DNA of 16,893 bases from Collinsella aerofaciens. GTDB lineage: Bacteria; Actinomycetota; Coriobacteriia; Coriobacteriales; Coriobacteriaceae. This document shows positions 1 through 7,104 of this stretch, piece by piece (position 1 is the first letter of the stretch; each line of letters begins with the position of its first letter). Under the pieces are notes generated by a model. The model saw nothing but the letters and a program-made list of their open reading frames with translations, was not told the origin of the DNA and ran no database searches. Location: positions 1 through 16,893 of the forward strand of contig RPYR01000131.1 of assembly GCA_008671285.1 (NCBI GenBank), in the 5' to 3' direction. The position numbers and the translations under genes were made by a program.

Positions 1-1
1 A

Positions 2-394
2 CTCAATGAGCTTCTCGACGCGCCAAACATCGATGGCTATATCAAGGAGCACGACTTTGCCGCCCCGTCGCTTTCGGACTACCTGAAGCAGCTGCTGCAG
101 GAAAAGGGCTTGGAGCGCTCGCGCGTGGTTCGTATGGCCGATCTCAATGAGACCTTTGGCTATCAGATCTTTACCGGTGCGCGTCATCCGAGTCGCAATA
201 AGGTGCTGCAGATTGCCTTCGCCATGGCGCTAACGCTCAAGGAGACCAACCGCGCCTTGACGGCGGCGGGTGCCAACATCCTCAATTGTAAGGACCGCCG
301 CGATGCGATTATCATCTTTTGCATCGATCGCGGGTGCAGCCTCCAAAAGGTCAACGAGGAGCTGTATCGCTTTGGCGAGGAGACGGTGAGTTAG
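2..394 (+). CDS. XRE-like helix-turn-helix protein, 5' end missing
   Basis: The reading frame is open from the left edge, so only the last 130 codons are present and the true start lies outside the window. A TTG at 110 could be read as a start but the frame continues upstream of it without a stop. The visible part begins LNELLDAPNIDGYIKEHDFA and continues into a stretch (SLSDYLKQLLQEKGLERSRV, then LNETFGYQIFTGARHPSRNK) that resembles an XRE-type helix-turn-helix, with the residues around GYQIFTGARHPSR in the position of the recognition helix and following turn. The C-terminal part is rich in helices and contains several Cys residues. The kinase gene starts about 70 bp downstream on the same strand, so the two are probably co-transcribed and may work as a regulator/kinase pair. 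That pairing is inferred from position only. DNA target unknown. Confidence 0.75.
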   Translation, partial: LNELLDAPNIDGYIKEHDFAAPSLSDYLKQLLQEKGLERSRVVRMADLNETFGYQIFTGARHPSRNKVLQIAFAMALTLKETNRALTAAGANILNCKDRRDAIIIFCIDRGCSLQKVNEELYRFGEETVS

Positions 395-462
395 CGGCTG
401 ATATCTGAGCCGGCGGAGCTGCCGAACAACGATGCAAACGAACGGGGCGTGGATGCCATGGG

Positions 463-1872
463 GTGTCTGCGCCCTGCGCTATGATGGAGGCTATGGATAC
501 TCAGATCCCAACATATTCCGATGACGAGCTGACCGCAGCGCTTGCCGAGCACCTGGCGTCGCTCGATCGCGACGACAGCTATCGCGTGGAGCGTGTACTT
601 AAGCGCTCGTCCGTTGAAACAACCGAGCTCGTGTACTTTGAAGGAACCGGCGGTGGTTCGCTCGGCCCCTTTGTCCGTAAACGCATCGATGCTTCGGCTC
701 AAATCGGCGGGGCATACGAGCGTCTGTTTGCCGCTCAGCGGGCAGGCAGGCGTTTTGAGCACCTGCCCAGAATCGTCGATTGTCGTCGTGTGGGCGACGA
801 GCTCAACGTGGTTATGGAATACATCGAAGGGGAGACACTCGGGGCTCTGGTGGACCGTCTGGGAGCCACCCCCGATTATGCGCGTGAATTGTATCCTGTC
901 CTATGCGATGCCGTGGGCGAGCTCCATGCCGGTTTTGCAATGGCGGGGGAGACGTCGGCGCCGGTGATTCATCGCGACCTCAAGCCGTCGAATATCATCG
1001 TGACAGGTGCCAACTATACGCCTGATGACGGCCTGACATTTTCATCGCTGGTGATTATCGACCTAGGGATCGCGCGCGTATGGCGCGATGGCGCCGATGC
1101 CGACACCGTCAAGTTTGGCACACGACCCTATGCGCCGCCCGAGCAGTATGGGTTTGGGCAGACGAGTGTGCGCAGCGACGTCTACGCACTTGGCGCCCTG
1201 TTGTTCTTCTGCTTGACGGGAGTCGACCCTAAACCAGGGCTCGACATGCGCGAGCAATGCGAGGCGCGTGGCATTCCCACTCCACTTGCCGATGCCGTCT
1301 GCATGTCGATGGCGCTCGACCCGGCCAAGCGTTTTGCGAGCGCGGAAGCGTTGGGACGGGCGACGCGCGCGGCATACGATCTAAGTCGCCCCGTGCGGCC
1401 TCCTGCGCCTGTGCTTGTCCGTACTCCGGCCTCGGAGACGGTGTTGACGCCCCAAGGACTCCAGAACCCCACAGGGCTTCCTAGGCCTGCCGCCTCCACT
1501 GCATGCGGTCTGCTCTCTCGCGTTCCGGAGTCTCTGGGGCGCATTTGGAATACGCTCGTCTTCTTCTCGCTGCTTGTGTTCTTTGCCGGAAGTCACTTTG
1601 CCGTCTTTCACCCCACGGGAGCAAACCAAAGCTACCCGACGTGGCTTCTCATAATCGAGTATTTTTTCTTTGTCGATGGCCTTATGGTGCTTATGCATTT
1701 TGCGCTGTTCGACAAGCGTCGTCTTCGTCGGCGATTCGCGCTGCTCGACAGCTATCGCGGCAAGAAACTCGCGAAACTCTGGCTCAAGGCATTGGGTGTG
1801 CTGCTCCTATGCATGATCGTCATAGTCGCGGTTGCCAATGCGACCGGCGTCGTCGATACCTCCGCTACCTAA
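463..1872 (+). CDS. Ser/Thr protein kinase with C-terminal transmembrane helices
   Basis: Hanks-type protein kinase (up to 469 aa). It carries the catalytic loop HRDLKPSN (H170-N177), a DLG metal-binding motif in place of DFG (D200) and an APPEQYG activation-segment motif near 224-230. The VAIK lysine is probably K73 in FVRKRID, with E86 as the alpha-C glutamate. The glycine-rich loop is not obvious, so the nucleotide loop looks degenerate. After the kinase domain a Pro-rich linker (about 309-345) leads to three hydrophobic segments (about 363-383, 393-416, 440-461). The protein is therefore probably membrane-attached, and it lacks PASTA or other sensor domains. The start is uncertain: GTG 463, ATG 481, ATG 484 and ATG 493 are all in frame and none has a well-spaced ribosome site (GGAGG at 486-490 is only 2 nt from ATG 493). 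It lies downstream of the XRE-like gene. Substrates unknown. Confidence 0.9.
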   Translation: MSAPCAMMEAMDTQIPTYSDDELTAALAEHLASLDRDDSYRVERVLKRSSVETTELVYFEGTGGGSLGPFVRKRIDASAQIGGAYERLFAAQRAGRRFEHLPRIVDCRRVGDELNVVMEYIEGETLGALVDRLGATPDYARELYPVLCDAVGELHAGFAMAGETSAPVIHRDLKPSNIIVTGANYTPDDGLTFSSLVIIDLGIARVWRDGADADTVKFGTRPYAPPEQYGFGQTSVRSDVYALGALLFFCLTGVDPKPGLDMREQCEARGIPTPLADAVCMSMALDPAKRFASAEALGRATRAAYDLSRPVRPPAPVLVRTPASETVLTPQGLQNPTGLPRPAASTACGLLSRVPESLGRIWNTLVFFSLLVFFAGSHFAVFHPTGANQSYPTWLLIIEYFFFVDGLMVLMHFALFDKRRLRRRFALLDSYRGKKLAKLWLKALGVLLLCMIVIVAVANATGVVDTSAT

Positions 1873-1876
1873 AAGA

Positions 1877-1899
1877 AAAGGGCCCCATTGGGGCCCTTT
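1877..1899. terminator. bidirectional intrinsic terminator
   Basis: A perfect 10-bp stem (AAAGGGCCCC, loop ATT, GGGGCCCTTT) sits between the convergent kinase and PcsB-like genes. On the minus strand it is followed by a T-rich run (rc of 1871-1876), so it is stronger for the minus-strand gene. The plus strand has only the TTT of the stem itself. Confidence 0.85.
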
Positions 1900-1909
1900 G
1901 CAGTTGCAC

Positions 1910-3043
1910 TTAGATGCGGTTCATCTGAGCGGCGACTTTGTTGTACCAGTCCTGCCACGTGGGCGGGCAGTACTTTTTGGCTGCTGCCGGGGTAAGGGTG
2001 GAGCCGTAGTTGGCGCCCAGATAGGCAACGTGAGCGGAGATGCCCTCGCTCCAGCTGCCAAAGCTGCGCCAACCGCCGCCACGGGCACTCCAGCCCCAGG
2101 CGTTGTAAGAATTGGCGCAATAAGCACCCTTGGTGCTCTCGATGCAGGCGATGGCGGGGGACCAACGGGGGTCGACACCGGTATTCCAAGCGGCGACGGC
2201 AAAGTTATAGCCCTGGCCTGCCATGGGGGAGCCGGCGAGATAATTGTCGATGCGGCCTGTCCACTCATTAATGAACGAATCGTAATCGGAGTTACCAGTA
2301 TTGGAGCTGTTCACCGTGGTGTCGATGGTGGTGTTGGTGTTGGTGGCCTGGCTGCTGGAATTGCTGCCGCTTACGCCCTCGCCCGAGAGCTTCTCGGCGG
2401 CAGCGGCCTTATCGGCCTCAAGCTTGGCAAGCTCGGCGGCATTTTCCTGCTCGGCTTTTGCCTGCGCCTCGCTGCGGAGCTGCTGGGCCTGCGCCAGCGC
2501 GTCCTCGGCGTTTTTCTGCTCTGCCTCAAGTTGAGACTTGGCCTGCTGGAGCTCAGCCTTGTTCTGCTCGAGTTCGGTTTGCATGTTATTGAGCTCTTCG
2601 ATCTCGTCGACGCTCGAGCTCGTGATCTGGTTGGTGTATTTGCAGGTCGTGATGAACTCACCCAGGCTCTGCGCGTTGACCAGGAAGCTCACGATGGGAT
2701 TGGTGCCCTTCTGATACTTGTACAGATCGCGCATGGCGGAGCTTGCCTTGGCCTGCTGCTCGGGAAGCTTGGCCTCGATTTCCTCGATGCTTGCCTCATT
2801 GGAGTCAATCTGCTTTTGCAGGTCATCGAGTTTGGTGCGGGCGTCGTTGTAGGCGCTCGTGGCGGCTTCGATCTTCTGCTGGGCTGCGGAAAGCTGGTCC
2901 TGCGTTGCCTGCGAGGCGGCATACGCCGCAACGGGGGAGAGCATCGGCGTGGCCGTCAGCGCAACGGCGAGCGCGGCGCTCGTGATGATACGAGCCGGCT
3001 TCGACGCAATGAGCGCTGCGGTGCGATGATTCGAATGCTGCAT
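1910..3043 (-). CDS. secreted PcsB-type coiled-coil protein with lysozyme-like C-terminal domain
   Basis: A 377-aa exported protein. The start is placed at ATG 3043 because GAGGG lies 5 nt upstream; the frame is open to TTG 3058 but that codon has no ribosome site. Residues 1-43 form a signal peptide with basic residues, a hydrophobic core and a likely cut after AYA. Residues about 45-220 are an Ala/Gln/Glu-rich coiled coil containing MRDLYKYQKGTNPIVSFLVN and SLGEFITTCKYTNQI, the style of the PcsB/CwlO coiled-coil domain, which in known cases is controlled by the FtsEX complex. A Ser/Asn/Thr linker (about 224-252) joins it to a C-terminal domain with DPRWSPAIACIESTKG and NAWGWSARGGGWRSFGSW. 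This resembles the lysozyme-like/glucosaminidase fold, with E302 a candidate catalytic acid. The likely role is peptidoglycan cleavage at division or growth. Note that the hydrolase is lysozyme-like rather than the usual CHAP or NlpC/P60. FtsEX control is inferred. Confidence 0.85.
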   Translation of the reverse strand: MQHSNHRTAALIASKPARIITSAALAVALTATPMLSPVAAYAASQATQDQLSAAQQKIEAATSAYNDARTKLDDLQKQIDSNEASIEEIEAKLPEQQAKASSAMRDLYKYQKGTNPIVSFLVNAQSLGEFITTCKYTNQITSSSVDEIEELNNMQTELEQNKAELQQAKSQLEAEQKNAEDALAQAQQLRSEAQAKAEQENAAELAKLEADKAAAAEKLSGEGVSGSNSSSQATNTNTTIDTTVNSSNTGNSDYDSFINEWTGRIDNYLAGSPMAGQGYNFAVAAWNTGVDPRWSPAIACIESTKGAYCANSYNAWGWSARGGGWRSFGSWSEGISAHVAYLGANYGSTLTPAAAKKYCPPTWQDWYNKVAAQMNRI

Positions 3044-3058
3044 CCAGTCCCTCTGCAA

Positions 3059-3277
3059 TCAATCGTAGGTTATGGTTCGAACGGTATTCTACTACTGCTT
3101 TCGACCTCAACTTGAACCTTAAAGGTTCCAAAGGGTCAAGTTGAACTTGAGGCTTTGGCTTTGACCTGCAGTTATGATGAATTGTTGAGAAACCATAGAG
3201 TTCAACTTTAACGTTACAGAGCTCTGTTTGAGAGGAGTTTTGGGCTGTAAAAGCCATCTCAACGTGGGGTTTTATAA
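3059..3277 (-). promoter_or_regulatory. upstream region of the PcsB-like gene with two 15-bp palindromes
   Basis: This 219-bp stretch without a gene lies between the MOSC stop and the PcsB-like start. It contains two perfect odd-centred palindromes, GAACCTTAAAGGTTC (3114-3128) and TCAAGTTGAACTTGA (3136-3150), whose centres are 22 bp apart, about two helical turns. A shorter TCAACTTGA lies at 3107-3115 and CAGAGCTCTG at 3217-3226. A minus-strand promoter with TTGAGG (3105-3110) and TACCGT (3081-3086), spacing 18, or a TAGAAT at 3086-3091 is possible but weak. The palindromes lie just upstream of these. No clear terminator for the MOSC gene was seen. Confidence 0.5.
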
Positions 3278-3910
3278 CTACAGCGTGCCCTTCTGGCGAG
3301 TCTGCTCAATCTTTTCGAGGGCCTCGGCGGGGGTGAACGAACAGGTGCCGTCGCCGAGCTTGACTACCTGGATTTCGTCACCGGCGTTGACCTCTCCGCC
3401 CTTTAGTACCACGCCGAAAACGCCCTCGTGGGGAAAGATGCAGTCGCCGGCGAGATAGTAGATGGCGCAACGGGTGTGGCAGACCTTGCCGATTTGGCTG
3501 ATTTCGACGAGCACGTCGCTTCCAAGCTTGAGCTGTGTGCCCAAAGGGAGCGAGAGCAGGTTGATGCCCCGGGTTGTGAAGTTCTCCCCAAAGTCACCCT
3601 CGTGTACGTCGAGCCCGCGTGCCTGCGCCGTCTGGATGGACTCCGCGGCTAAAAAGGAAACCTGACGGTGCCAATGTCCGGCGTGCGCATCGGTGGCGAG
3701 GCCAAATTGCTCTATAACGGTGTCGCGTCCATCGGCGACGGGCGACTTGCGAGTGCCCTTGTGTACCGACGTGTTGATCGAGACGATGTGGGCGGGTCCG
3801 TTGTAGGCGTCGTTTGCCGTGCACAGGGGAGCGGTCGCTTTCGCACGTTTCGCCAGCTCGCGCCTCGCGGCATTGAGGATGGGATTATCGGTCGGATGGT
3901 CTTGGGGCAC
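3278..3910 (-). CDS. MOSC-domain protein
   Basis: A 210-aa cytosolic protein starting at GTG 3910, with AAAGG about 8 nt upstream. The MOSC fold is recognised by HEGDFGENFTTRGINLLSLP (about 103-122), by LGTQLKLGSDVLVEISQIGK, and by a Cys-rich block KVCHTRCAIYYLAGDCIFP with C144, C148 and C157, followed by EGVFGVVLKGGEVNAGDEI. MOSC domains occur in molybdenum cofactor sulfurases and in small stand-alone proteins thought to carry sulfur to metal-sulfur clusters; the conserved Cys is the presumed sulfur carrier. This one is of the small stand-alone type. No molybdenum-cofactor gene is visible next to it, so a pathway cannot be named. The first 35 residues have no matching motif and may be flexible. 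Confidence 0.88.
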   Translation of the reverse strand: MPQDHPTDNPILNAARRELAKRAKATAPLCTANDAYNGPAHIVSINTSVHKGTRKSPVADGRDTVIEQFGLATDAHAGHWHRQVSFLAAESIQTAQARGLDVHEGDFGENFTTRGINLLSLPLGTQLKLGSDVLVEISQIGKVCHTRCAIYYLAGDCIFPHEGVFGVVLKGGEVNAGDEIQVVKLGDGTCSFTPAEALEKIEQTRQKGTL

Positions 3911-3973
3911 GTGCGCGCCTTTCGCTCGAGGATGTCAATACACTGAATCCTACAACAATGGTAGGTTCATTGC

Positions 3974-3990
3974 CCGTTGTCATACAACGG
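3974..3990. promoter_or_regulatory. inverted repeat, possible operator between divergent genes
   Basis: CCGTTGT-cat-ACAACGG is a perfect 7-bp inverted repeat in the 234-bp region between the MOSC gene (minus) and the ATP-grasp ligase (plus). A second, imperfect one lies beside it, CCTAC-aacaatg-GTAGG (3949-3965). They are well placed to be operators for either gene, but no regulator is seen in the window. Confidence 0.35.
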
Positions 3991-4058
3991 TGAGCGCCGT
4001 CTTCGTGCTGGCCTTCGTGCTGGACGATTACGTCGATTGCCATAGATACGGTGGAGCT

Positions 4059-4088
4059 TTGGGCGCCGGCGGCTTGGCACGCTAGAAT
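4059..4088 (+). promoter_or_regulatory. candidate promoter of the ATP-grasp ligase
   Basis: TTGGGC (4059-4064) and TAGAAT (4083-4088) are separated by 18 bp, and the ATG at 4145 lies 56 bp beyond the -10. AGGAAG sits 5 nt before the ATG as ribosome site. The -10 matches well and the -35 only partly. Confidence 0.45.
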
Positions 4089-4144
4089 AAATCAGTTGCG
4101 CAAAGACCGCCCGTTGTGTGGGCAGTTCATGATAGGAAGTTTCC

Positions 4145-5401
4145 ATGGCATTGCAATTTACAGAGCGCGAGTTCATTCCCGTGCTGCTTGGTGGCGACAT
4201 CAACGCCTATTCGGTGGCGCGCGCCTTCTACGAGGAGTACCAGGTCAAGAGTCTGGTCTTTGGCAAGTATCAGACGGGTCCCGCGTACCGCAGCCAGATT
4301 ATCGACTACACGCCCAACGTGGATATCGACACCATGCCCGTGATGCTCAAAACCGTCAACGGCATTGCCCAAGCGCATGCCGACAAGACTATTGTCCTTG
4401 TGGGCTGCGGCGACAACTATGTCGCTCTCGTGGCTCAAGCCAAGGATGCCCATGAGCTGGCGGATAACATCGTCGCTCCCTACGCGCCCTACAGCATGCT
4501 CGAGCAGTGCCAGAAGAAGGAGATCTTCTACGAGCTGTGCGAGAAGCATGGCGTGCCCTATCCACACACGTTTACCTTTACCAAGGCGATGCTCAATGCT
4601 CAGGGTGAGGTGCCTGCCGAAGTGCTCGACCAGATCGATTTTCCTTACCCGATGATTCTGAAGCCTTCTGACGGCATCATGTGGTGGCAGCATGAGTTCG
4701 AGGGCCAGAAGAAGGCCTATGAGATTGCCGACCGCGCCGAGCTGGAACAGGTCATTCGCGATTCGTATGCCAGCGGCTACACCGACGATCTGATCTTGCA
4801 GGATCGCGTGCCCGGCAACGACGAGTACATGCGCGTGCTCACCAGCTATTCCGACCGCAACGGTAAGGTCCGCATGATGTGCCTGGGCCATGTGCTGCTC
4901 GAGGAGCATCAGCCCCACGGTGTCGGCAACCATGCCTGTATCATTACCGAGCCTAACGACGAACTCATGGGCGGCGTGCGCAAGCTGCTCGAGGACCTTC
5001 ACTTTGTGGGCTATTCCAACTTTGACGTTAAGTACGACGAGCGCGACGGCTCGTTTAAGTTCTTCGATTTCAACACGCGCCAGGGTCGCAGCAACTACTA
5101 CGTTACCAACAGCGGCTTTAACGTTGCCAAGTATGTGGTGGACGAGTATGTGTTCAACCGCCCGTTTGAGCCGGAGTTTGTGACGGCGCAGGACGAGGCC
5201 CTGTGGATGGTCGTCCCCATGGGCGTCGTCGACAAGTACGTCAAGGATCCCGAGCTGCGCGCTAAGGTGCATCGCCTGGACAAGGAAGGTAAGGGCGCCG
5301 ACCCTTCGTTTATGAAGGGCGACTTTGTCTTTAACCGCTGGCTGCGCATGTGGCACACCAAGCTGCGCCACTTTAAGCTGTTCAAGACGTATTACAAGTA
5401 G
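4145..5401 (+). CDS. ATP-grasp carboxylate-amine ligase, possible D-aspartate ligase
   Basis: A 418-aa cytosolic ligase starting at ATG 4145 behind AGGAAG. Residues 10-110 form a Rossmann-like N-terminal domain (FIPVLLGGDINAYSVARAFY). The ATP-grasp core follows: PYPMILKPSDG with K173, the hinge LILQDRVPGNDEYM with E227, and the metal-binding block YSNFDVKYDERDG...FFDFNTRQGRSNYY with D294, N310 and R312. ATP-grasp enzymes of this type activate a carboxylate as acyl phosphate and couple it to an amine. The gene is followed 84 bp later by an Asp/Glu racemase. Ligase plus racemase matches the known arrangement in lactic acid bacteria where racemase makes D-aspartate and an ATP-grasp ligase (Aslfm type) attaches it to the peptidoglycan precursor. 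The substrate here is inferred from that context, not seen in the sequence; other D-amino acid or dipeptide ligases remain possible. Confidence 0.85.
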   Translation: MALQFTEREFIPVLLGGDINAYSVARAFYEEYQVKSLVFGKYQTGPAYRSQIIDYTPNVDIDTMPVMLKTVNGIAQAHADKTIVLVGCGDNYVALVAQAKDAHELADNIVAPYAPYSMLEQCQKKEIFYELCEKHGVPYPHTFTFTKAMLNAQGEVPAEVLDQIDFPYPMILKPSDGIMWWQHEFEGQKKAYEIADRAELEQVIRDSYASGYTDDLILQDRVPGNDEYMRVLTSYSDRNGKVRMMCLGHVLLEEHQPHGVGNHACIITEPNDELMGGVRKLLEDLHFVGYSNFDVKYDERDGSFKFFDFNTRQGRSNYYVTNSGFNVAKYVVDEYVFNRPFEPEFVTAQDEALWMVVPMGVVDKYVKDPELRAKVHRLDKEGKGADPSFMKGDFVFNRWLRMWHTKLRHFKLFKTYYK

Positions 5402-5410
5402 ATGAGTGCG

Positions 5411-5440
5411 GCGCCCGTCCGGTTTGCATCGGGCGGGCGC
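5411..5440. other. GC-rich hairpin between ligase and racemase genes
   Basis: An 11-bp stem with one G-T pair (GCGCCCGTCCG, 8-nt loop, CGGGCGGGCGC) lies 9 bp after the ligase stop. It has no T run, so it is unlikely to be an efficient intrinsic terminator. It may stabilise the upstream mRNA or cause partial termination. A TATGAT at 5444-5449 just after it could be a -10 for the racemase, without a convincing -35. Confidence 0.5.
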
Positions 5441-5485
5441 GGGTATGATACGCGCAATTGCGCAAGCGTCACCAAGGAGGCGGCG

Positions 5486-6232
5486 ATGGAAAAGCTGGGA
5501 GTTATCGGCGGCATGGGCGCCGAGGCCACGTCGTATTACTACGACCAAGTGGTGCGTCATACGGCTGCTGCCTGCGATCAGGAACATATCGACATGGTGG
5601 TGCTCTCCAAGTCGACCATGCCCGACCGCACGCTGGCCATTAAGACCGGCGAGCATGCCAAGCTGCTGGCGACCATGAAAGAGTGTGCCCGGGCACTCGA
5701 GTCGCTGGGCTGTGCGCACATTGCCATTCCCTGCAACACGTCGCACTACTTCTACGACCAGATTCAGTCGTTTACCAAGGTGCCGATTATCCACATGCCG
5801 CGTGAGTCGGTGCGCTATGCCCTGGCGGGTGCGGTGATGGGGGAGTGTGAGTTCGATCCCAACCTGAGCATGCCGTCCGAGCCGGTGCGCAAGATCGGCA
5901 TCATGGGCACCGACGGCACCGTGGGTGCCGGCGTCTATGGGCGCGAGTGCGAGGCCGCGGGCGTCGAGGTCGTCTATCCCAGCGAGAAGCGCCAGAACGA
6001 TGTGATGTCGCTTATCTACGATGATGTGAAGGCCGGACGTGAGCCCGATATGGATAAGTTCGACCGCGTGATGTGGGAGTTCGCCCGTAGCGGCTGCGAC
6101 CGCGTCATTCTGGCCTGCACCGAGCTCTCGGTGCTGCAGAAGTACCGAGAGATGCCCGAGATCACCATCGACGCCATGGACGTCCTGGTGCGCGAATCCA
6201 TCATCCGTTGCGGTGATCCCTACCGCCTCTAG
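5486..6232 (+). CDS. aspartate/glutamate racemase family protein
   Basis: A 248-aa cofactor-independent racemase. The start is ATG 5486, directly behind AAGGAGG with 5-nt spacing; the upstream open frame is non-coding. The N terminus MEKLGVIGGMGAEATSYYYD is typical of the family. The two catalytic cysteines of the two-base mechanism are visible in IPCNTSHYF (C83) and ILACTELSVL (C211). Length matches the usual 230-250 aa. Members convert L- and D-aspartate, and some are broad-range amino acid racemases, so the substrate is not fixed by the motifs. It probably supplies a D-amino acid to the ligase upstream. The transcript ends at a strong terminator at 6292-6328. Whether it shares a transcript with the ligase is unclear because of the 84-bp gap and its hairpin. 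Confidence 0.88.
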   Translation: MEKLGVIGGMGAEATSYYYDQVVRHTAAACDQEHIDMVVLSKSTMPDRTLAIKTGEHAKLLATMKECARALESLGCAHIAIPCNTSHYFYDQIQSFTKVPIIHMPRESVRYALAGAVMGECEFDPNLSMPSEPVRKIGIMGTDGTVGAGVYGRECEAAGVEVVYPSEKRQNDVMSLIYDDVKAGREPDMDKFDRVMWEFARSGCDRVILACTELSVLQKYREMPEITIDAMDVLVRESIIRCGDPYRL

Positions 6233-6240
6233 CTTCCGAT

Positions 6241-6275
6241 CTGCCAAAAAGGGACAGGTTAATATTGGTAGGTTT
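6241..6275. repeat. possible GGGACAG-type dispersed element
   Basis: CTGCCAA (6241-6247) and TTGGTAG (6265-6271) can pair with one wobble around a core GGGACAGGTTAATA. Two other intergenic spots carry similar GGGAC heads: GGGGACGTTCTT at 8869-8880 and GGGACAGTCTTTGG at 8924-8937. This suggests a dispersed repeat family, but that needs the rest of the genome to prove. Confidence 0.3.
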
Positions 6276-6291
6276 TATCTGGTGAAACAGT

Positions 6292-6328
6292 AAAGGCCTC
6301 GGCTCGTTTGGTGCGAGCCGAGGCCTTT
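6292..6328. terminator. strong bidirectional intrinsic terminator
   Basis: A perfect 15-bp stem (AAAGGCCTCGGCTCG, loop TTTGGTG, CGAGCCGAGGCCTTT) with T runs on both sides lies between the convergent racemase and EcfT genes. It ends the ligase/racemase transcript from the left and the ECF operon from the right. Confidence 0.93.
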
Positions 6329-6357
6329 TGCGTTGGGCGGTTGCTGTCGGTGGTGAA

Positions 6358-7104
6358 CTAGAACAGGAAGCCGATGGCGATGAGGGCGATGCTGACGATA
6401 AGCACGGCGATGTCTAGGCCCTTGATGGGGTAGCGCTTGTACGAGCTGGCGCGCGTACGCAGATAGAAGCCGCGTTGTTCTGCCGCCAAGGCTGTGGCAT
6501 CGGTTTTGCCCACGCTTGAGATGAGCAGCGGCACGCACAGTGGCAGCATGAGCTTAAGCTTCTTAATGGGGTTCTTGGTGTCGTACTCGACGCCGCGTGC
6601 GGTCTGCGCCTCCATGATGGCGTTCATCTCCTGACCAAACACCGGCACAAAGCGCAGCGCCGTGGTAAAGGTGAAGGCATAGCGATACGGTACGTGCAGC
6701 ACCTCGACGCAGGCGTTGGCAAGGTCGTTGAGCTTGGTCACCATGAGCATGAGGATGAGTGGTAACGCCACACCCAGCAGGCGCAGACAGGCCTTTGATC
6801 CTGTGATGAGACCCGTGTCGGTGATAAAGCCCCACACCACGTTGCCATCGCGCATAAAGGCCAGCTGGAGCACCAGCATGATAAGCGCGAGCGGAATCAG
6901 CAACTTGAGCAGCGAGAACAGACGGTCGACGACGCCGGCATAGGCACCCAGCGCAAGGGTGAGTGCCAAAAAGCCCAGCAGCGCCACGTAGGTGTCGGAC
7001 AAGAAGATGCCGACGATGATGGCGGCGGCGAGGCCCAGTTTGACGACGGGATTCAGGCGATGCATCAGCGTATCGCCCGGCATGTAGTCGATGACGTTAA
7101 CCAC
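6358..7104 (-). CDS. ecfT: ECF transporter T component (energy-coupling membrane protein)
   Basis: A 248-aa integral membrane protein and the transmembrane scaffold of an energy-coupling-factor importer. Hydrophobic segments fall at roughly AAAIIVGIFL, YVALLGFLALTLALG, LLIPLALIMLVLQLAF, LLGVALPLILMLMV and the C-terminal VLIVSIALIAIGFLF. The cytoplasmic coupling helices carry the family's Ala-Arg-Gly motif (AQTARGVEYD) and a second related motif (AEQRGFYLRTRAS), which contact the ATPase. N-terminal YMPGDTLMHRLNPVVKL is also typical. I start at GTG 7104, overlapping the ATPase stop by 8 bp, with AAGGAG about 10 nt upstream; TTG 7125 and ATG 7083 are alternatives. It is the last gene of the S-A-T operon and is followed by the terminator at 6292-6328. 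Confidence 0.93.
   Translation of the reverse strand: MVNVIDYMPGDTLMHRLNPVVKLGLAAAIIVGIFLSDTYVALLGFLALTLALGAYAGVVDRLFSLLKLLIPLALIMLVLQLAFMRDGNVVWGFITDTGLITGSKACLRLLGVALPLILMLMVTKLNDLANACVEVLHVPYRYAFTFTTALRFVPVFGQEMNAIMEAQTARGVEYDTKNPIKKLKLMLPLCVPLLISSVGKTDATALAAEQRGFYLRTRASSYKRYPIKGLDIAVLIVSIALIAIGFLF

Noticed and set aside
1832..3115. 427-codon plus-strand frame opposite the PcsB-like gene
   Set aside because: Antisense shadow of a coiled-coil gene; Gly/Leu-rich low-complexity translation and no family motif.
4127..6247. Long open frame (706 codons) on the minus strand opposite the ligase and racemase genes
   Set aside because: It is the antisense frame of two well-supported genes, has a His/Val/Leu-rich composition without any domain, and has no ribosome site.
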